DNA of 64,000 nucleotides from Methanoregula sp. PtaB.Bin085. GTDB lineage: Archaea; Halobacteriota; Methanomicrobia; Methanomicrobiales; Methanospirillaceae. The notes beneath the pieces are model-generated. The model had not been told where the DNA came from, ran no database searches, and was given only the letters and a program-made list of their open reading frames with translations. The stretch lies in the NCBI RefSeq assembly GCF_002067035.1, contig NZ_MVQB01000027.1:62001-126000 (forward strand), in the 5' to 3' direction. The position numbers and the translations under genes were made by a program. Shown in pieces: positions 59,938-64,000 of the stretch (position 1 is its first letter; each line of letters starts with the position of its first letter).

Positions 59938-61020
59938 TCAGCTGATCTTTGCCCCGCACTGGCTGCAGAACTTCAGGCCCGGCTTGAGGGACGCCCCGCA
60001 CTGGGGGCAGAAGTGCCGTTCCTTCTTTCCGGCGGCTGCCCCGGCCGCCCCGGAAAATGTGTCCATGCCGGCGTGGAGCGAGGGATCGGTCAGGAACGCC
60101 TTCACGTACTCGTGGATCTCGGCGGAAGCAACGGACCGGAGCTCGACCTCGTCCGCATTGTACTCGATGGAAAGGAGGTCGTGGATACCGCTGATGATGC
60201 AGGAGAATCCGGCGGCATTGGTCTTTCCGGACGGCTGGGCTTTCCCGGCAGTCAGGGTCAGGTACATCGACGGCAGCAGGTGGCCGCGGGCAAGGAGGAG
60301 ACTTTCATCGGAGAGCGAAGCCGTTTTTCCCGACAGCGTGACGAGATTCTTTGCGGCAAGCGACCCGAAGAGCGGGGCGACGCCTGTCTCATCGGCAATC
60401 CTGACACCGGTGAAGAGATCGGCGAATGCGCTGGAGAGCCACTGGAAGTTGCCCGGGGGAGTCTTCAGCATCCCCGCGATATCCTTTGCCGATATCGCAA
60501 GCCGGTCTGCGGCCTTTCCGTCGGCGAATTTCCGGAGCATTTCCTTGCGCTGGAGGTCGACTGCCGCTGCGAAGACCAGTGTCTCGGCCCGGGTCAGCTG
60601 TGCCGTAAAGGGACTGGTCCGGTAGACTGAGAAACCTATGGTCTGGCGCACGAGTTCCATCATGGCGTCATTCGGAGCGGGGAACGTGATAATCTGCATA
60701 CCGCTGTCATTGGTAAGACCGGTAATCTTCCCGCCCGGCCCGAAATACGCGATATACTCGATGACCTTCGAGGAGGTTGTCAGGTAGATGCGGGTGAACG
60801 CTTCTGCCTGCGCGAGCATTGTAACTGCCTCCTTCTTGTCGGCAGCAAGGGTGCCCTTTTCATCGCAGATCCCGAGGGCTGCAAGCTGGGCCGTGGCCGC
60901 CGCAGTATCCATCTCCTTCCCGTACCTGAACGGGGAGACCGGGCTCAGTGTCGTTCCTGATACCTTTCCCAGTGCTGCCAGAAGTTCCGGTTTTATCGTA
61001 AACTGTACCTTGTCTGTCAT
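59938..61020 (-). CDS. Duplicated-domain protein with C-terminal zinc ribbon
   Basis: 360 residues from ATG 61020 (GTG 61032 adds four). Two similar alpha/beta units: about 30-145 (LAALGICDEKGTLAADKKEA, then FTRIYLTTSSKVIEYIAYFG and GGKITGLTNDSGMQ) and about 205-325 (SDESLLLARGHLLPSMYLTL, then EYNADEVELRSVASAEIHEY). A double zinc ribbon CPQC near 342 and CSQC near 356 ends the protein. The duplicated plan recalls EspG-like chaperones of type VII secretion, but similarity is weak. Twelve bases after the large membrane protein gene, so they are an operon. Confidence 0.6.
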   Translation of the reverse strand: MTDKVQFTIKPELLAALGKVSGTTLSPVSPFRYGKEMDTAAATAQLAALGICDEKGTLAADKKEAVTMLAQAEAFTRIYLTTSSKVIEYIAYFGPGGKITGLTNDSGMQIITFPAPNDAMMELVRQTIGFSVYRTSPFTAQLTRAETLVFAAAVDLQRKEMLRKFADGKAADRLAISAKDIAGMLKTPPGNFQWLSSAFADLFTGVRIADETGVAPLFGSLAAKNLVTLSGKTASLSDESLLLARGHLLPSMYLTLTAGKAQPSGKTNAAGFSCIISGIHDLLSIEYNADEVELRSVASAEIHEYVKAFLTDPSLHAGMDTFSGAAGAAAGKKERHFCPQCGASLKPGLKFCSQCGAKIS

Positions 61021-61032
61021 TCCTGTCTCCAC

Positions 61033-63051
61033 CTACTTCGATATCCCGAAGAATTTCTTGAACGGGTCCCAGAGGCTCGCGCTCTGGACCTGCCCCTGCA
61101 CCGCGTTCTTCGCCGCGTTCTTCACTGCCTGACCGGTCTGGTTGTGCGTAATGGCATTCCGGAGGTCCTGGACGATATCGCCCGTATCGACCGGTTTCTT
61201 CAGCCGGTCCCTGATCGCCGAAAGGCTCATGTCCCCGAGGTCTTCGGCCGGGGACTCAAACTTCCCGAACCCGGGGATCTTCCCGCCAAACTTATCGGTG
61301 ACCTTGCCGGCGAACACGTCAAGGGCCTTGTCGGTTGCCGCCTCGACAACTCCCTGCTTGAGCCCTGCGGTCAGCCCTTTGCCATCGGCATAACTCTGGC
61401 TCATGTTCTTGGTGATCGTCTTGGTTGCTGCGTAGATGTTCTTGATCCTGCCGCCGGCCCCGGGAGAGAGGGTTGATCCGACATCGATGGCGATGTCCGC
61501 AGTCTTCTCCACCGTCTCGAGGACGGTCACTGCAGTATCGAGCTTGTTTGCATAGCTGGACCACTCCTCGGCCTCGGCCTGAGAAGCCGCCATTTCCTTA
61601 AGGATCTGTTCCTTCCGCGCCTGCTGCTCCGGCGTCAGGATGCGTTTGCCGGTGTTGGGATCAATGCCGGGAGGCACCGGGGGTTTTACAGCCGTGGTGG
61701 CGGCAGCGGCCCCGGCGCCGGCGGCTGCTGTCGCACCAGCGGCAGCGGCTGCAATGGTCCTCTCGTTTCGTATGTCATCGACGGCTTCCTTGACATTCTG
61801 GATATCGTCCGGGTTGACCGGGAGGCTGTCGGGACCCTGTGCCAGCGTTCCTGCCGGTTCGTCACTACCGGGCGGGAGGCCGTCAGCACCTCCCGGGGTT
61901 GTCGTTTGCGCGGGCGGGGTCCCCGTGGTGGACGGAGTTGTCTGCCCGGCCGGCTGCCCTCCCGTCCCGGCCTGGTCCGCTCCTGACGGTGTCTGCGTTG
62001 AAGGCGTCTGCCCGGTCTGCCCGGCCGGCTGCCCCCCGGTACCGGCCTGGTCGGCCGGGTTCCCGGGAGTGGACGGGGTGGTTGGCTGCGCGGGCTGGGC
62101 TGGTGGCGCGGGTGTCTGGGTCCCGCCGCCGGAGAGGGTCTGGACCACGGTCGGGCCGTTGACGGATGTGGACAGGATCGTGGAGAAGCCGCCGGAGATT
62201 ACTTCAGCATATCCGCCGGTCCGCAGGCAGTCCTGGGCGTTGAGGACATCCCGGGTGCAGTCATCGGCACGGACAGGCAGGCAGAGGAAATAACAGATGG
62301 CGGCTGCGATGATGATGAGAATCCCGTGGGTGGCAGGCACCGGGCGCTGGCCGGAGCCCGGCTGCCCGCCCGTTCCCGCCACGCTGATGACCGGGTTCCG
62401 GGTGATGATGTAGGCGCCGAACGTCCCGACGATCATGTTCGTCTGGATCAGGGAATACTGGGTGATATGGAAGATATTGTACAGGATGAAGGCGGTCAGG
62501 AACGGGAACGCCATGCCGATCCCGACAAGCAGGAGCTTGTTGACGTCTTTGCGGTACGGCTGGAACCCGAGAAGCGCCACATCGAGGTCTTCCCGGAACC
62601 AGATCATGAAGACCGGGATGGCAATCATGAGCACTGGTGTTAAGAAATCAAACCCTTCACGGATCCCCGAGTAGAGCAGCCAGAGGATCGCCGAGGCGAT
62701 GCCGCCAAGGATAGAGAGCAGGTCCCACCACTTCTGCGGGCGTTTTGCCAGCGGAACCTCCTTTGACATCTTCTTGAACTCTTCGACCGTCATCAGCCGG
62801 GACTGGAACTCGACGAAGCTCTTTGGCGTTCCCGTCTGGAAGCCCGGCGCTGGCGGGGATGCGGGCACCCATGCCGAGCCGTTCCACGCAAGCCAGCCCT
62901 GGCCCGCGGGATCCGGCTGCCACCACCGGCCCTGGCTATCCGTGACCCTGAGAGCGTTCACGGCGGCAGCATATGCCTCGCCCGTGATCTGGCCGGCTGC
63001 GTACTGCGACCTGAGCCGTTCCCGTTCTTTCTCAGCCGTTGTGAAGTCCAT
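61033..63051 (-). CDS. Large modular membrane protein, first gene of a two-gene locus
   Basis: 672 residues. N-terminal SHOCT-like hairpin at about 5-37 (EKERERLRSQYAAGQITGEA) and a Trp-rich DUF2510-like stretch at about 43-62 (WWQPDPAGQGWLAWNGSAWV). Several membrane segments at about 108-240. A Pro/Thr/Gly linker at about 315-415 with two copies of ADQAGTGGQPAGQT. A helical C-terminal module at about 470-672 (VYAATKTITKN-like stretches, GLTAGLKQGVVEAATDKALD) reminiscent of the repeats in secreted toxins. It is not a known transporter. Paired with the zinc-ribbon protein. Confidence 0.6.
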   Translation of the reverse strand: MDFTTAEKERERLRSQYAAGQITGEAYAAAVNALRVTDSQGRWWQPDPAGQGWLAWNGSAWVPASPPAPGFQTGTPKSFVEFQSRLMTVEEFKKMSKEVPLAKRPQKWWDLLSILGGIASAILWLLYSGIREGFDFLTPVLMIAIPVFMIWFREDLDVALLGFQPYRKDVNKLLLVGIGMAFPFLTAFILYNIFHITQYSLIQTNMIVGTFGAYIITRNPVISVAGTGGQPGSGQRPVPATHGILIIIAAAICYFLCLPVRADDCTRDVLNAQDCLRTGGYAEVISGGFSTILSTSVNGPTVVQTLSGGGTQTPAPPAQPAQPTTPSTPGNPADQAGTGGQPAGQTGQTPSTQTPSGADQAGTGGQPAGQTTPSTTGTPPAQTTTPGGADGLPPGSDEPAGTLAQGPDSLPVNPDDIQNVKEAVDDIRNERTIAAAAAGATAAAGAGAAAATTAVKPPVPPGIDPNTGKRILTPEQQARKEQILKEMAASQAEAEEWSSYANKLDTAVTVLETVEKTADIAIDVGSTLSPGAGGRIKNIYAATKTITKNMSQSYADGKGLTAGLKQGVVEAATDKALDVFAGKVTDKFGGKIPGFGKFESPAEDLGDMSLSAIRDRLKKPVDTGDIVQDLRNAITHNQTGQAVKNAAKNAVQGQVQSASLWDPFKKFFGISK

Positions 63052-63487
63052 GCGTTCTGCTATCCCCCGTTATCCAACGACCTGACCGGCCCGTACCGTG
63101 CAGGATTATGAACTATTCACGTAATGATTGTATTTGAGCCTGATCCTCATGAGCCGAAACCGGTATTCTCCTGCCGCATGCCGGCCGGGATCCCGGGCCA
63201 GTATGAAAAATAAATTCGACCCCCCCTTTGTCCCGGAACCGGAACTGAACTATCCTTCTGTCGTAAAAATGGCTGTTTTCACAGAAAAATCCGGAGGCCC
63301 TGGTGGGGGGGTCGGATTTATTTAATTTGATTCCCGGAGCAGCTGGCCTTCCGGAATAACTGAAACTGAACGATGTGAATCTTTGCGATACCCCGGATCC
63401 GGCCGGTCCGGGAAAAATACATCCAACCCCCTCCCACTGTTGTGCGATCAAGGAAAAATCCGGGAACTTCGGTAACCTGCACCGGAA
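63052..63487. other. Gap with 116-bp inverted-repeat element
   Basis: Between the two-gene locus (promoter near 63100, GGGGGAT ribosome site at about 63062-63070 on the minus strand) and the radical SAM gene. Holds the inverted-repeat element at 63208-63323. No coding sequence supported. Confidence 0.6.
63208..63323. mobile_element. MITE-like element with 19-bp terminal inverted repeats
   Basis: AAATAAATTCGACCCCCCC (63208-63226) and GGGGGGGTCGGATTTATTT (63305-63323) are complementary at 18 of 19 positions; the internal 78 bases hold no gene. Clear target duplications are not visible. It could be a small non-autonomous element or a stable bidirectional terminator. Confidence 0.45.
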
Positions 63488-64000
63488 TTAAAATGCAAGG
63501 AGTGGATCGATTGTGGACGACCCCGCCACCTTCCGGTACGCCTCCATATCCCCAAACGGCCTCTTTGCAACAACCGCCGCCACCTTCTTCTTCCCCACGC
63601 CCGGCAGCCAGCGGAGTGCGGTTGCCGGCAGCTCGTTGATCCGGACCGGCACCGGAAGTGCGGTTACCGACCGCATCCCCCAGTCAACAACCACCGCATC
63701 GGTCACGGTTCGCACGGGAAGCCGGAGCGGGATGCCGGCAAGGATCGGGTACGACCCCATCTGCCGGCCGAACGAGAGGTCGCCGGACTCCTCGATGATT
63801 ACATCCTTCAGCACGGTCCCGACAGGGAAGACACGCTGCAGCATCGGGAGGTCGATCCTGCTGCGGACGTACTCCTTGAACTGCTTAAAGCGCCGGTCGT
63901 GCTTTCCGAGCGTGTTGTCCGTGTAGGCCTGCGTTCCCGGAAACGGCATCACCTGCCGGATGTTCACGCGGCGGACGGAAAGCCCCGATTTCAGGACCCG
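63488..64000 (-). CDS. Radical SAM protein (COG1031-type), C-terminal part, cut by right edge
   Basis: About 170 residues are visible; the start lies beyond the window. The frame stays open to 64000 (VLKSGLSVRRVNIRQVMPFP). It contains FPGTQAYTDNT, a TRAM-like RNA-binding region, and a final helix-hairpin-helix (LRWLPGVGKKKVAAVVAKRP) that binds nucleic acid. This layout fits the archaeal COG1031 radical SAM family, whose SAM-cluster part would lie upstream. The target is probably a nucleic acid. Confidence 0.8.
   Translation of the reverse strand, partial: RVLKSGLSVRRVNIRQVMPFPGTQAYTDNTLGKHDRRFKQFKEYVRSRIDLPMLQRVFPVGTVLKDVIIEESGDLSFGRQMGSYPILAGIPLRLPVRTVTDAVVVDWGMRSVTALPVPVRINELPATALRWLPGVGKKKVAAVVAKRPFGDMEAYRKVAGSSTIDPLLAF

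Noticed and set aside
1-64000. Search for CRISPR arrays, tRNA or rRNA genes and intact insertion sequences
   Set aside because: No regularly spaced direct repeats, no complete tRNA cloverleaf, no rRNA and no transposase were recognised by eye; a short tRNA could have been missed.

Overview
The window is chromosomal DNA from a GC-rich euryarchaeon, most likely a methanogen of the Methanomicrobiales (Methanoregula-like). Directly visible signs are archaeal ribosomal proteins (S15, S3Ae, L11-L1-P0-L12 in archaeal order), a KEOPS subunit, archaeal-type ApgM, Spt5-SecE-FtsZ, an archaeal/eukaryal-type IleS, a Thg1-like protein, TATA-type promoters, a HypF (hydrogenase maturation), and a PEF-CTERM secreted protein. 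The genus is inference.

Layout. 1-2.4 kb: two CBS-domain proteins (minus), then an Era-like GTPase and a zinc-ribbon protein that match the ArvA/OapA and ArvC/OapC families. 2.5-8.6 kb: a methyltransferase, an RX4H HEPN-like protein, a lipoprotein, a MarR-MATE efflux operon with an operator-like palindrome, TrmO and a membrane protein. 8.6-11.4 kb: the conserved rps15-DHH nuclease-pcc1-rps3ae cluster behind a structured leader. 11.4-15.4 kb: a Phd/PIN toxin-antitoxin pair and apgM followed by a membrane-anchored bactofilin-like protein and a methyltransferase-like protein. 15.8-19.6 kb: an archaeal helicase overlapping a regulator, preceded by an ArsR-like regulator. 19.6-25.1 kb: hypF, a radical SAM/TRAM protein and envelope proteins. 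25.2-28.6 kb: the L11-L1-P0-L12 operon, whose rpl12 3' end is duplicated on the far side of a HEPN/nucleotidyltransferase pair. 28.7-30.5 kb: an AT-rich islet with a membrane protein carrying a caspase-like His/Cys pattern. 30.7-43.2 kb: a pentameric ligand-gated-channel homologue, then signalling proteins (two kinase-like proteins with Gln at the expected phospho-His position, one orthodox kinase with its receiver) and a TetR-controlled ABC exporter. 43.4-46.6 kb: dtdA-ftsZ-secE-spt5. 47-56 kb: a 58-residue Cys-containing protein, a TIGR00725 protein, a response regulator with a novel output region, a PEF-CTERM protein, an aldehyde dehydrogenase, a lipoprotein and ileS. 56-64 kb: a repeat-rich gap with a GATC-dense array, Thg1-like protein, PRC-barrel, site-2 protease-CBS, an unexplained two-gene envelope locus, a 116-bp inverted-repeat element and the C-terminal part of a radical SAM protein.

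Three dispersed repeat families (called A, B and C here) link intergenic regions across the window. The most interesting items are the rpl12-flanked HEPN/MNT insertion, the caspase-like membrane protein, the two-gene locus at 59.9-63.1 kb, the rps15 leader RNA, the GATC-dense array, and the Arv pair without ArvB. All functional assignments come from reading motifs by eye; no database search was run.
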